From contig DASZWW010000430.1 in assembly GCA_035546175.1 (NCBI GenBank), positions 1 to 20,356 on the forward strand: DNA of 20,356 nt, given 5' to 3'. Below are positions 6,610 to 16,435 of this stretch, piece by piece; within the stretch, counting starts at the first letter, position 1; the number at the start of each line of letters is the position of its first letter. Source of the DNA: DASZFV01 sp035546175. GTDB lineage: Bacteria; Myxococcota_A; Polyangia; Fen-1088. The notes beneath the pieces are model-generated. The model was not told the DNA's origin and searched no databases. It saw only the letters and a program-made list of their open reading frames with translations. The position numbers were made by a program, and so were the translations under genes.

Positions 6610-7113
6610 CTACCGCTTCTCGGTCTTCGAGTCCGCCTTGCCGTCGGACTTCGCGTCGTTCTTGCCGGCGACGTCCTTGCGCGGCTTGGCGGGCTTCGCG
6701 CCCGCCGGAGGGGGCGGCTCGCCGGCGTCGGGCTCCGCCGCTCCGTTCTCCTTCGCCTCTCGGGCCTCCCGCTCGGCCTCGCGCTTCTTCTCGTCGTCCT
6801 GCGCGCGCTTGATCTCGGCGGCCATCTCGCGCTCGATCTCCTTGTCGCGCTTCTCGCCGCACCCGACGGGCTCGCACTCACCGGGGCACTCGCACTTGCC
6901 CTTCCTGTCGGTGCAGACGCAGCCGCCCTTCGCGTCGTGATAGCAGCCGCAAGCGTTCACGGCCTCGCCGGGCGGCGGCTTCTTCGCCGTCGAGCCCGGC
7001 GCGCTCTTCGGCTTGTCCTTGGCGAAGCTCGGAGCCACGCGTCCGAGCGCGAGCAGGCCGATGGTCAGGGCCCCGACGACGATCACGAACCGCACAGGCA
7101 CGACCCGTCTCAT
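6610..7113 (-). CDS. Secreted cysteine-rich protein with charged helical tail
   Basis: A 167-residue exported protein of unknown function. Residues 1-31 form a signal peptide (RRVVPVRF then a hydrophobic core, ending SFA). A Lys/Pro-rich segment precedes a compact eight-cysteine block, C55, C57, C65, C67, C74, C76, C80 and C85, containing three CxC pairs. Residues about 86-122 are almost entirely Glu, Lys, Arg, Asp and Ala and should form a charged helix or single-alpha-helix. The tail is Pro/Ala/Lys-rich low complexity. The Cys block could bind metal or be disulfide-rich; the sequence does not decide. The ATG at 7113 is chosen because the signal peptide starts there and a TTGACA promoter lies just upstream. 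The upstream extension to 7167 would overlap that promoter. Confidence 0.75.
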   Translation of the reverse strand: MRRVVPVRFVIVVGALTIGLLALGRVAPSFAKDKPKSAPGSTAKKPPPGEAVNACGCYHDAKGGCVCTDRKGKCECPGECEPVGCGEKRDKEIEREMAAEIKRAQDDEKKREAEREAREAKENGAAEPDAGEPPPPAGAKPAKPRKDVAGKNDAKSDGKADSKTEKR

Positions 7114-7137
7114 GGTCACCCCCCCGCGAAGGCTCGC

Positions 7138-7167
7138 AGAATGGCGCGGCTCGCGCGCACGTGTCAA
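7138..7167 (-). promoter_or_regulatory. Sigma-70-type promoter of the Cys-rich protein gene
   Basis: On the minus strand: TTGACA (7167-7162), 18 nt, CATTCT (7143-7138). The -35 box is a perfect consensus. Predicted start is near 7131, giving a leader of about 18 nt to the ATG at 7113. Confidence 0.6.
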
Positions 7168-7175
7168 CAGCCGCT

Positions 7176-7190
7176 CCCGCCAAGCGCGGG
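7176..7190 (-). terminator. Hairpin downstream of the DHH gene
   Basis: On the minus strand CCCGC, 5 nt, GCGGG lies 22 nt past the stop codon of the DHH phosphoesterase gene and just upstream of the next promoter. No T-run follows. Weak evidence for a terminator. Confidence 0.25.
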
Positions 7191-7212
7191 TGTGCGGCTG
7201 CTTCCAATCCGG

Positions 7213-8307
7213 TCAGCGGCCGGGGGGAAAGCGGGGCCGGCCGCTCATCGTCTTCGCCTGGCGTGTTCCCTGGGGCTTGAGCAGGGGCGTCCCGGGCACC
7301 GACTCGTGGTCGAGCACGGTGCGCAGCCGTTCGACCATCGTGAGGAACATCTTCTGCAACTCCTGCTCCGAATGCATGGGCGGAAAGAGGCGGGCGCCGG
7401 CCATGGTCCCGTGGCCGCCCGCGGCGCCGTCGGTGGCGACGATCTGGCGCATGACGCTGCCCGCGCGCGCGTCCGTGGCCTCGGTGCGCAGCGACAGGTA
7501 GGCGCTGCCCTCGTACTGCCCGATGCACAGGACGTAGCGCGCGCCCTCGTAAGAGAGCAGCAGGTCGGCGATCTCGGCGACGAGATCCGGGTACCCGAGG
7601 GTGCCGAGGTTGACGGCCACGAGATCGCCGAAGACCTGGGCCGAGCGGAGGGCGCGGTCGAGCGCCGCGAAGTGCTCGCGCGGCACCTTCGGGTGGCTCA
7701 TGCGGTAGAGCATCGCGTGATCGACCAGCGGCACGAGCTCGATGTACGCCTTCCGCTCGGCGTCGGTGGACTCGCGGCCGAGGTCGCGCGTCTCCGTGCG
7801 CAGCGCGAAGAACACGGCGGTCGCGAGGGACGCGTCCAGCGGGACCTTCCGCGCGCGCAGGTACTCGAAGATGATCGTCGACGTCGCGCCCAGCTCGGGC
7901 CGGATGTCGCACCAGGGAGCGCGGGCGCTCCCGGCGCGCGGCGGGTGGTGGTCGACGACGACGTCGATGCGGTGGCCCGGCGGCAGCGAGTTGTTCCCCG
8001 TCTCCGGCTGGCTGTCGACGAGCGCGATGGCGTCGTACGCGTCCGGCTCGACGCGCTCGGCGGGCACGAGGGGCAGCTTGAGCGTGTCGACCATGGCGCG
8101 GTTCTGCGCGCGGCCGACGATCCCGCCGTGGGTGAGGGTCACGGTCGCGCCGAGCTCCTTCTCCATGAGCCGCTCGAGGCTCATCGCCGCGGCGAGCGCG
8201 TCGGGATCCGGGTTGTCGTGCGTGTAGATGAGGACCGACTTGCGGCCCGCGAGCCCCGCGAGGGCGCGGTCGAGATCGAAGGGCGACGCGGGCGGGGGTT
8301 CGTCCAT
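7213..8307 (-). CDS. DHH-family phosphoesterase (NrnA-like)
   Basis: A 364-residue cytoplasmic DHH/DHHA1 protein. Expected activity is Mn-dependent hydrolysis of short oligoribonucleotides, cyclic-dinucleotide products or pAp, as in NrnA-type enzymes; the exact substrate cannot be told. Metal-binding motifs are all visible: H30-D-N-P-D34-P-D36 (motif I), VD98SQ (motif II), D119-H120-H121 (motif III) and GATSTIIFEY at 140-149. The C-terminal DHHA1 domain shows the substrate-binding GGHGTMAGA at 297-305. The enzyme should therefore be active. It follows an exported lipoprotein gene by 16 nt and probably shares its mRNA, although no functional link is apparent. No strong Shine-Dalgarno precedes the ATG. 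Confidence 0.9.
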   Translation of the reverse strand: MDEPPPASPFDLDRALAGLAGRKSVLIYTHDNPDPDALAAAMSLERLMEKELGATVTLTHGGIVGRAQNRAMVDTLKLPLVPAERVEPDAYDAIALVDSQPETGNNSLPPGHRIDVVVDHHPPRAGSARAPWCDIRPELGATSTIIFEYLRARKVPLDASLATAVFFALRTETRDLGRESTDAERKAYIELVPLVDHAMLYRMSHPKVPREHFAALDRALRSAQVFGDLVAVNLGTLGYPDLVAEIADLLLSYEGARYVLCIGQYEGSAYLSLRTEATDARAGSVMRQIVATDGAAGGHGTMAGARLFPPMHSEQELQKMFLTMVERLRTVLDHESVPGTPLLKPQGTRQAKTMSGRPRFPPGR

Positions 8308-8323
8308 GACGGAGCTCGACGAT

Positions 8324-8968
8324 CTAGTTCGCGGGCCGGATGCGGAGGTTGTCGAAGCTCACGTCGCTCTCCCAGTCGTTGATGGCCAGGTACTCGTGAC
8401 CCGGGCCGGCGAGGGGCTCGGGGTCGGTCCAGGCGAGGAAGGGCTGACCGTCGATCTTCCAGTCGATCGTGCCTCCGCGCCGCTGCACCGTCCAATGATA
8501 GGTCCGCCCCGGCTCGACGCGCGTGTCGCCGCGCTGCGCTTTGCGTCCGTCGTCGTGCTCGTGGATGCGGCAGAGCACGGACAGGCTGTTGTGCCAGCCG
8601 CCGAAGATCAGGACGTAGCCGGTCGAGGTGTAGGCGCCGCGGTCGTGGTCGAACGACTCGCCGTCCCCGAACAGCTCGACCTTGAGGTCGCCCGCCGCGC
8701 TGCGCGACGTCGCGTCGAAGTCGATGACCACGTCGCGCGGGAGGCGCTGCTTGAGCCAGGCCGGGTGGTTGTAGGCGTTCTTCACCGAGAGCTTGCCGTC
8801 CACGAGGTGGTACTCGGGGCTGGTGGCATTCCAGCCGGGGCCGAGCTCGGCGCGGTCGAACCGGTCCTCGAAGGGGCCCGCGATGCCCGGATCGTGGGCT
8901 CGACAGCCCGCGGCGGCGCCCAGGCCCGTGGCGATGAGGAGAATTGCGGCCGAGTCGAGCCTGCGCAC
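8324..8968 (-). CDS. Lipoprotein with a concanavalin-like beta-sandwich domain
   Basis: A 214-residue lipoprotein. The signal peptide ends AAGC with C22 as lipidation site. The mature domain begins FEDRFDRAELGPGWNA and contains alternating strands with many aromatic residues (YHWTV, IDWKIDGQPFLAW, EYLAINDWESDVSFDNLRI). This resembles LamG/3-keto-disaccharide-hydrolase-type jelly-roll domains, often found in extracellular sugar-binding proteins. The fold is inferred from the pattern, and no catalytic residues can be assigned. The start is GTG at 8968, and the upstream promoter places transcription exactly there, with no room for a Shine-Dalgarno. First gene of a likely two-gene operon with the DHH phosphoesterase. 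Confidence 0.8.
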   Translation of the reverse strand: MRRLDSAAILLIATGLGAAAGCRAHDPGIAGPFEDRFDRAELGPGWNATSPEYHLVDGKLSVKNAYNHPAWLKQRLPRDVVIDFDATSRSAAGDLKVELFGDGESFDHDRGAYTSTGYVLIFGGWHNSLSVLCRIHEHDDGRKAQRGDTRVEPGRTYHWTVQRRGGTIDWKIDGQPFLAWTDPEPLAGPGHEYLAINDWESDVSFDNLRIRPAN

Positions 8969-8974
8969 GATGGC

Positions 8975-9003
8975 AAAATACCGTCGGCGAAGCGGCGCGG
9001 CAA
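8975..9003 (-). promoter_or_regulatory. Promoter giving a leaderless lipoprotein mRNA
   Basis: On the minus strand: TTGCCG (9003-8998), 17 nt, TATTTT (8980-8975), then 6 nt to the GTG at 8968. Spacing is optimal. The AT-rich -10 stands out in a roughly 75% GC background. The predicted start of transcription coincides with the start codon. Confidence 0.6.
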
Positions 9004-9063
9004 GGTCGCGGGGGCCGCCCGCCGGCGTCCGGGGGACAGGCTGACACGCTGCGTCTCCGGACG

Positions 9064-9093
9064 TTCAAAGAAGCGCTCGGAAGGGCCGATAGT
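9064..9093 (+). promoter_or_regulatory. Possible promoter of the kinase-TPR gene
   Basis: TTCAAA (9064-9069), 18 nt, GATAGT (9088-9093), 18 nt before the ATG at 9112. The -10 is a 5/6 match; the -35 is weak. It is divergent from the lipoprotein promoter on the other strand. Confidence 0.35.
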
Positions 9094-9111
9094 CGATCGG
9101 CGGCGTCGTCG

Positions 9112-11766
<2,655 letters not shown>

Positions 11767-12663
11767 CGCGGACGGCGGAGGCGCCGGCCGCCTGGGCGAT
11801 GCGCCGCAGGAGCACCGAGCCCGCGAGGATGACGTCGGCGCGGCGGGGATCGAGCCCGACGAAGCGCTCGCGCTCGGCCTGCGTCGAGGCCTCGAGGCGC
11901 GCGATCTCGGCGTCGAGCTCGGCGAGCCCCAGCGCGTAGCCGTGGACGCGGCCGGCGTCGTACGCCTCGAGGCGGAGGGCCATGGCCGCGAGCGTCGTCA
12001 CCGTGCCGGCCACGCCGACGACCGTGGCGCGCGCCGGCCACGGCACGGCGGCGAGCGCGCCGTCGACCTCCCGGGCGAGCGCGGCGAGCTCGTCGGGGGC
12101 CGCCGGATCGTGGCGGACGTGCCTCTCGGTGAGCCGCACCGAGCCGAGCGGCAGGCTCCGGCTCCAGACCACCGCTCCCCGCTCGGCGACGACGATCTCC
12201 GTCGAGCCGCCGCCGAGGTCGACGACGACGAGGGCGCCGGCGCTCGCCTCGTCGGGGAAGGACTCGACCGTCGCGCGGAAGGTCAGCGCCGCCTCGCGCG
12301 CCCCCTCGATGACCTCGACGGGCCCGCCCAGGATCTCCGCGGCAGGACCGAGGAAGTCCCCGCCGTTGGGCGCGCGGCGCAGCGCCTCCGTCCCGATGGC
12401 GGCGATGCGCGCGCCGTGCTCGCGCGCGAGCGCCGCGTAGCGGCGCAGCACCTCGAGCGTGCGCGCGATGCCCTCCGGGCCGAGGGCGCCGCCCGCGCCG
12501 ATCCCGCGCCCGAGGCGGGTGATCTCGGCGGCGTTCTCGAGCACGGTGACGTCGCCCGAGGCCTCGACGCGCGCGACGAGCAGCAGCGTCGTGTTCGTGC
12601 CGACGTCGATCGTCGCGAAGGTTCGAGGGGCCACGGGCGCTCCGGCGGCCATGGGCGGTCTCC

Positions 12664-13962
12664 TCAGCGGCGCGGCGCCGGGCCCCACGACGGGGACGAG
12701 CCGCTGCCGCGCCAGACTTGCACCTCGTGGTGCGTCTCGGGGTTCTGGATGAACAGGCCGCCGCGGCTCGAGACGTAGGCGATGAGGCGCCCGTCGGGCG
12801 ACCACGTCGGATCGAGGTTCGAGCCCTTGCCCTGCGTCAGCCGATCGATCTTCCCGGACTTGACGTCCAGGATGAAGACGTCGAACACGCCGCGCTCGTC
12901 GCGCCCCGTGAAGGCGATCTGCGGCTTGTCGGCCCGAGGATTCCAGCGCGGCGTCTGGTTGTACTTGCCCTGGAACGTGACGCGCTTCGCGCCGCCGCCG
13001 CCCGCCGGCATGATGTAGATCTGCGGCGATCCGCCCCGGTTCGACACGAAGGCGATCTGCGAGCCGTCGGGCGAGAACGAAGGCGAGCTGTCGATGGCCG
13101 GGTTCGACGTGAGGCGCGCCTGCTGGGTGCCGTCGAGGCCGATGCGGTAGATCTCGGCGTTGCCCTCGTAGGACATCGTGAGCGCGAGCGCGTGGCCGTC
13201 GGGCGTCCAGGCCGCGCCCGTGTTGAGGCCCGTCTGCTTCGAGACGCGCCGCGCGCGCCCGCCGCCGGCCGGCACGATGTAGAGGTCCGGGTTGTTGCGC
13301 ATGTACGACGTGAAGGCGATCTCGCCGCCGCCGGGCGAGTACGCGGGCAGCAGGCAGTCAGCGCCCATCTTCGTGAGCACCGACGTCCGCCCGCCGTCCA
13401 TGTCGACCGCCGCGATCTCGTGCGGGCCCTTGCCCGACTGCGCGAGGGCGATGCGCGAACCGAAGACGCCCGGCTGCCCCGTGAACGACTTGACGACGTC
13501 GTTGGCGAACTCGTGCACGGCGTCGCGCAGGTCGCCGCCGCGGTACACCTTCGAGAGCTGGGCCGTGTCGCCGCGCGCCGTGTAGTAGAGGCGGCCCTCG
13601 ATCTGGCTCCCCGCGACGCGCATCTTCACGACGGCCTGTGCGCCGACCTGCGACCACAGCGCCGAGGAGAACCCCAGGCCCTCGCTCTGGAGCGCCGCCG
13701 GGAAGGAGCCCGGGTCGAGGACCTGAAAGAGGCCGGTGACGTCGAGGTCCTTCGAGATCGTCTCGGCGGCCGTGCCCGGGTCGCCGTCGGCGCGGGGCAC
13801 GCCGACCTTGAGGAGCTCGACGCCCGCGCCCGACAGGCGCACGGCCGGGAGGTCCTCGTCGCCCGTCTGGGCGCGCGCGGCGCCGGCGAGCGAGGCCACC
13901 GCGAGCACGACCACGAAGAAGGGCAGGTGTGGACGCAGGCGACCCTTCGTCACTTTACGCAC
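12664..13962 (-). CDS. tolB: Tol-Pal system periplasmic protein TolB
   Basis: A 432-residue periplasmic beta-propeller of the Tol system. After a signal peptide (about 1-31) comes the N-terminal TolB domain with ISKDLDVTGLFQVLDP. The propeller follows, with at least five WD40-like/PD40 units (PAYSPGGGEIAF, AAWTPDGHALAL, PSFSPDGSQIAF, PRWNP...IAF, PTWSPDGRLIAY). In other bacteria TolB links the inner-membrane TolQRA motor to the lipoprotein Pal during outer-membrane constriction. The start codon is GTG at 13962, overlapping the end of the upstream gene by 13 bp; a GTG at 13953 forming a GTGA overlap is an alternative. Fourth gene of the tol operon. Confidence 0.94.
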   Translation of the reverse strand: MRKVTKGRLRPHLPFFVVVLAVASLAGAARAQTGDEDLPAVRLSGAGVELLKVGVPRADGDPGTAAETISKDLDVTGLFQVLDPGSFPAALQSEGLGFSSALWSQVGAQAVVKMRVAGSQIEGRLYYTARGDTAQLSKVYRGGDLRDAVHEFANDVVKSFTGQPGVFGSRIALAQSGKGPHEIAAVDMDGGRTSVLTKMGADCLLPAYSPGGGEIAFTSYMRNNPDLYIVPAGGGRARRVSKQTGLNTGAAWTPDGHALALTMSYEGNAEIYRIGLDGTQQARLTSNPAIDSSPSFSPDGSQIAFVSNRGGSPQIYIMPAGGGGAKRVTFQGKYNQTPRWNPRADKPQIAFTGRDERGVFDVFILDVKSGKIDRLTQGKGSNLDPTWSPDGRLIAYVSSRGGLFIQNPETHHEVQVWRGSGSSPSWGPAPRR

Positions 13963-14654
13963 TGCACTCTCATACCACGGACGCCCGCGGGCGGAGGGGG
14001 CACCTTGCCCGTGAGCTTGGCGGCGTCGACGCAGGCGTCGTCGACGAAGCCGTTGCCCGACGGCTTCGTGAGCTTGACGCCGGTGATCGTCCCGTCGGGC
14101 GCGATGTGGAACGCGATCTCCGGCGGGTTGTTGTTGATCTCGTCGACGTTGATGCCGGCGGGGACGTTGTAGTTCTGGTGGAGCGCGCCCACGACGGCGG
14201 CCTGGTACGCGTCGCCCGTCTCGTGGTTCGAGGTGCCGAGCTTCGAGCCGGTGAGCGAGCCCTCGTCGGGCTCCTCCGGCACGGCCAGCTGCTCGAGCTT
14301 CCGCGCGCGGTCGAGCGCGCGCTTGAGGTCCTTCGAGATCGTCGGATCCTCGGGCCGCGGCGCCTCCTTGGGCGCGGCCTTGGCGTTCGGATCCTCGGCG
14401 ACCTTGAGCGAGTCGGGCGGCGCCGTCGAGCGCTGCGGCTGCGTGAGGCGCGGCAGCCAGAACTTGTCGCGCGGCTTGCCCAGCTTGACCATCTCGGCGA
14501 CCACGAAGTCGCGCGGGATCACGAGCGGCGGCTGCTCCTTGCCGTTGGCGACGGCGATCCAGGCCAGCAGGCCCCCGTGCAGCGCGAGCGTGATGAGCAG
14601 GCCCGAGAAGCCTCGGCCCGACGCCTTGCGGATGACCCTCTGCTGCTTCGCCAT
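13950..14654 (-). CDS. TolA/TonB-like energy-transducing protein
   Basis: A 234-residue inner-membrane-anchored protein. A single N-terminal span (about 16-37) carries a His (H26, with T22 four residues before it), resembling the SxxxH motif through which TolA and TonB contact their motor. A Pro/Lys-rich periplasmic linker and a short helical stretch (KDLKRALDRARKLEQL) follow. The C-terminal domain (about 145-234) has the TonB/TolA pattern: GDAYQAAVVGALHQNY, a strand IAFHIAPDGTITGVKL, then FVDDACVDAAKL and VPPPP. It is much shorter than E. coli TolA because the long helical domain II is missing. Position between tolR and tolB assigns it to the Tol role rather than siderophore uptake. Confidence 0.85.
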   Translation of the reverse strand: MAKQQRVIRKASGRGFSGLLITLALHGGLLAWIAVANGKEQPPLVIPRDFVVAEMVKLGKPRDKFWLPRLTQPQRSTAPPDSLKVAEDPNAKAAPKEAPRPEDPTISKDLKRALDRARKLEQLAVPEEPDEGSLTGSKLGTSNHETGDAYQAAVVGALHQNYNVPAGINVDEINNNPPEIAFHIAPDGTITGVKLTKPSGNGFVDDACVDAAKLTGKVPPPPAGVRGMRVQCVK

Positions 14655-14687
14655 TCGTCGCTCACCGTCCTGCTTGCCCGCGGGGCC

Positions 14688-15107
14688 TCACTCGAGCGGG
14701 TCCGTCACCATGCCGAGCTTGTCGACCCCCGCCTGCTTGACGGCCGCCATGATCTTGACGACGTCGCCGTAAAGAAGATCTCTGTCGGCGTGCAGGTAGA
14801 GCTCGTGATCGGCGTTGAGCTTGGCGTTGTTCTTGAGGGTCTTCTCGACGTCGTCCCACGGGATCTGCAGCTTCCCGAGGAAGACGCGCTTGTCCTTCGT
14901 GACGGTCAGGATGAGCTTGCCCTCGTCGTCGGGGATGGTCTGGGCCTTGGCCTCGGGCAGGTTGACGTCGACGCCCGTCTGCAGCATCGGCGCCGTCACC
15001 ATGAAGATGATGAGGAGCACGAGCATGACGTCGACGAGCGGGGTCACGTTGATCTCGGTGAGCGACCCCATGCCGCCCCCGCCGCCGCTCGGCCCGCCCA
15101 TGGCCAT
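14688..15107 (-). CDS. tolR: TolR/ExbD-family proton-channel subunit
   Basis: A 139-residue inner-membrane protein. After a short Gly-rich N-terminus (MGGPSGGGGG) comes LTEINVTPLVDVMLVLLIIFMV, the family signature, with D26 as the membrane-embedded Asp needed for proton-driven motion. A periplasmic domain of about 95 residues follows (LPEAKAQ, LHADRDLLYGDVVKIMAAVKQAGVDKLGMVTDPLE). The ATG at 15107 is 2 nt after the tolQ stop, and GGAGG inside the tolQ end serves as ribosome-binding site at 11 nt. An ATG at 15101 is also possible. Confidence 0.94.
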   Translation of the reverse strand: MAMGGPSGGGGGMGSLTEINVTPLVDVMLVLLIIFMVTAPMLQTGVDVNLPEAKAQTIPDDEGKLILTVTKDKRVFLGKLQIPWDDVEKTLKNNAKLNADHELYLHADRDLLYGDVVKIMAAVKQAGVDKLGMVTDPLE

Positions 15108-15109
15108 GG

Positions 15110-15826
15110 CTAGAAGAACCTCCGGCGCACGATGTTGAGGAAGTCGCTCGAGAACGTCTCCATCTCGGCGCTGATGACGCGGATGCGGCGCGAGAAGTAG
15201 TTGTAGGCCATGACGGCCGGGATGGCGGCCATGAGGCCGATGGCCGTCGCGACGAGCGCCTCGGCGATGCCCGGCGCGACGGTGGCGAGGTTCGCGGCGC
15301 CCTTCGAGCCGATGTTGCGGAACGAGTTCATGATGCCCCAGACGGTTCCGAAGAGGCCGATGAAGGGGCCGGCGCTGGCCGTCGTGCCGAGGAGCGGCAC
15401 GCGGCTCTCCATGTCGGTGATGGCCGTCGTGCGCGCGCGGTCGAGGGCGCGCTGCACGCTCTCGATGTCGCCGAGGAGCTCCTCGCTGGCCGACTCGGGC
15501 GCCTCCTGCCGCCGCTTCTGCAGCTTGGCGAGCTCCGTGTACCCGGCGCGGAACACCTCGCTCACCGGCGAGGGCGGCGAGGCCTCCGAGACGCGCCAGA
15601 TCTCGTCGAGGCGCCCCGTCTTCCAGAACGCGTCCTGGAACCTCGCCGAGCGCGAGGCGGCGTTCGACAGGTAGATCGTCTTCGAGCCGATGACGAACCA
15701 CGAGGCGACCGACATCAGGATGAGGAGGCCGAGCACGCCCTTGACGACGGGCGAGGCGTTCAGGATGAGCTGGAGGATGTCGAGCCGCGCTTCGCCAGCG
15801 CCGGCCTGTAGAATGAGGGGCGTCAT
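15110..15826 (-). CDS. tolQ: TolQ/ExbB/MotA-family proton-channel subunit
   Basis: A 238-residue inner-membrane protein with three spans, the stator of the Tol motor. The first is at about 26-48, and the paired second and third lie in TTASAGPFIGLFGTVWGIMNSF and VAPGIAEALVATAIGLMAAIPAVMAYNYF. These last two are the most conserved family segments and line the proton path with TolR. Between spans 1 and 2 lies a cytoplasmic helical region. The ATG at 15826 has GGAGG 10 nt upstream, so the longer frame from 15868 is not used. First gene of the five-gene operon; I see no convincing promoter in the 83-nt gap to the divergent gene. Confidence 0.94.
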   Translation of the reverse strand: MTPLILQAGAGEARLDILQLILNASPVVKGVLGLLILMSVASWFVIGSKTIYLSNAASRSARFQDAFWKTGRLDEIWRVSEASPPSPVSEVFRAGYTELAKLQKRRQEAPESASEELLGDIESVQRALDRARTTAITDMESRVPLLGTTASAGPFIGLFGTVWGIMNSFRNIGSKGAANLATVAPGIAEALVATAIGLMAAIPAVMAYNYFSRRIRVISAEMETFSSDFLNIVRRRFF

Positions 15827-15861
15827 CGTCGGGGAGCCTCCTGGGGCGGTTCGGCCGCAGT

Positions 15862-15890
15862 TTGACACGACCCGCGTCGGTTCTTACCGT
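15862..15890 (+). promoter_or_regulatory. Sigma-70-type promoter of the small exported protein gene
   Basis: TTGACA (15862-15867), 17 nt, TACCGT (15885-15890). Perfect -35 and ideal spacing. The start of transcription is expected near 15897, about 13 nt before the ATG. Confidence 0.62.
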
Positions 15891-15909
15891 TGTTCTTTTC
15901 GGTCCCGCC

Positions 15910-16401
15910 ATGTTCCGCCGCTTGACCATCGTCGCGCTGGGCGTCTTCCTCGAGAGCGCCGCGGGCAGCTGCGTCCAGATCGACGGCGGGGCCGTCGAGG
16001 TGAGCTGGGTCGTGCACGCCAACGGCCGGGCCATCACGGACTGCACCTGCTCGGATCCCGAGATCGCGAGCGTGCGCATCGACATCGTGGGCAACGGCGG
16101 CAACATCCAGGGCAGCACGCCCTGCGCGGGACAGCCCCGGTGCGTGTTCTCCTGCCAGCGCCAGACCGGGGCCACGCCCTTCAACATCCCCGAGACGCAC
16201 GGCGACGAGACCTACCTGATCCAGCTCGTGGCCGTCGACAAGAACGGGGCCGACCTGCCCATCCGCGCGCCGCTGACCGGGCCGATCTCGCGGACCGTCG
16301 TCAACGGGCAGCCGACGGAGCTCGAGGCCGTCACGCTGGACGCGGGCTGCGCCACGGCGTGCGAGACGATGAATAAGACGGGCGTGTGTGCCCGTCCGTG
16401 A
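15910..16401 (+). CDS. Small exported Cys-rich protein, possible lipoprotein
   Basis: A 163-residue exported protein. The N-terminus (FRRLTIVALGVFLESAAGSC) is a signal peptide; C21 could be lipidated, though AGSC is a weak lipobox. The mature part looks like a small beta-sandwich (VEVSWVVHANG, ASVRIDIVGNGG, TYLIQLVAVDKNG) with many cysteines, including CTC and pairs around residues 67-77. Its pattern of V-S-W strand, Cys, V-x-V strand, PC and a D-x-x-G turn is shared with the next gene, so the two are probably paralogues. The last codons lie in a 14-bp direct repeat and a hairpin; a second copy of the repeat follows after the stop in a different frame, suggesting the C-terminus was altered by a duplication. 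Function is unknown. Confidence 0.75.
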   Translation: MFRRLTIVALGVFLESAAGSCVQIDGGAVEVSWVVHANGRAITDCTCSDPEIASVRIDIVGNGGNIQGSTPCAGQPRCVFSCQRQTGATPFNIPETHGDETYLIQLVAVDKNGADLPIRAPLTGPISRTVVNGQPTELEAVTLDAGCATACETMNKTGVCARP

Positions 16402-16422
16402 GCAACTTGTGCGAGACGATGA
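16359..16422 (+). repeat. 14-bp direct repeat, copies 50 bp apart
   Basis: GTGCGAGACGATGA occurs at 16359-16372 and 16409-16422. Similarity continues two bases later with AAG. The first copy is the 3' end of the upstream gene; the second lies just before the ribosome-binding site of the downstream gene. The offset of 50 is not a multiple of three. Confidence 0.8.
16377..16396 (+). terminator. Perfect hairpin at the end of the small exported protein gene
   Basis: GACGGGC, loop GTGTGT, GCCCGTC: a 7-bp perfect stem covering the last codons before the TGA at 16399-16401. It lies between the two direct-repeat copies. No T-run follows, so it may be an attenuating or stabilising hairpin rather than a terminator. 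Confidence 0.35.
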
Positions 16423-16435
16423 CCAAGGAGACGTG

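Noticed and set aside
7114..7167. Longer start for the Cys-rich protein (18 extra residues)
   Set aside because: It would place the start at the TTGACA promoter, upstream of the expected transcript start, and put residues ahead of an otherwise well-placed signal peptide.
15842..15909. Search for a tolQ promoter on the minus strand
   Set aside because: No TTGnnn-N17-TAnnnT or -24/-12 pair could be found at sensible spacing; I do not list one.
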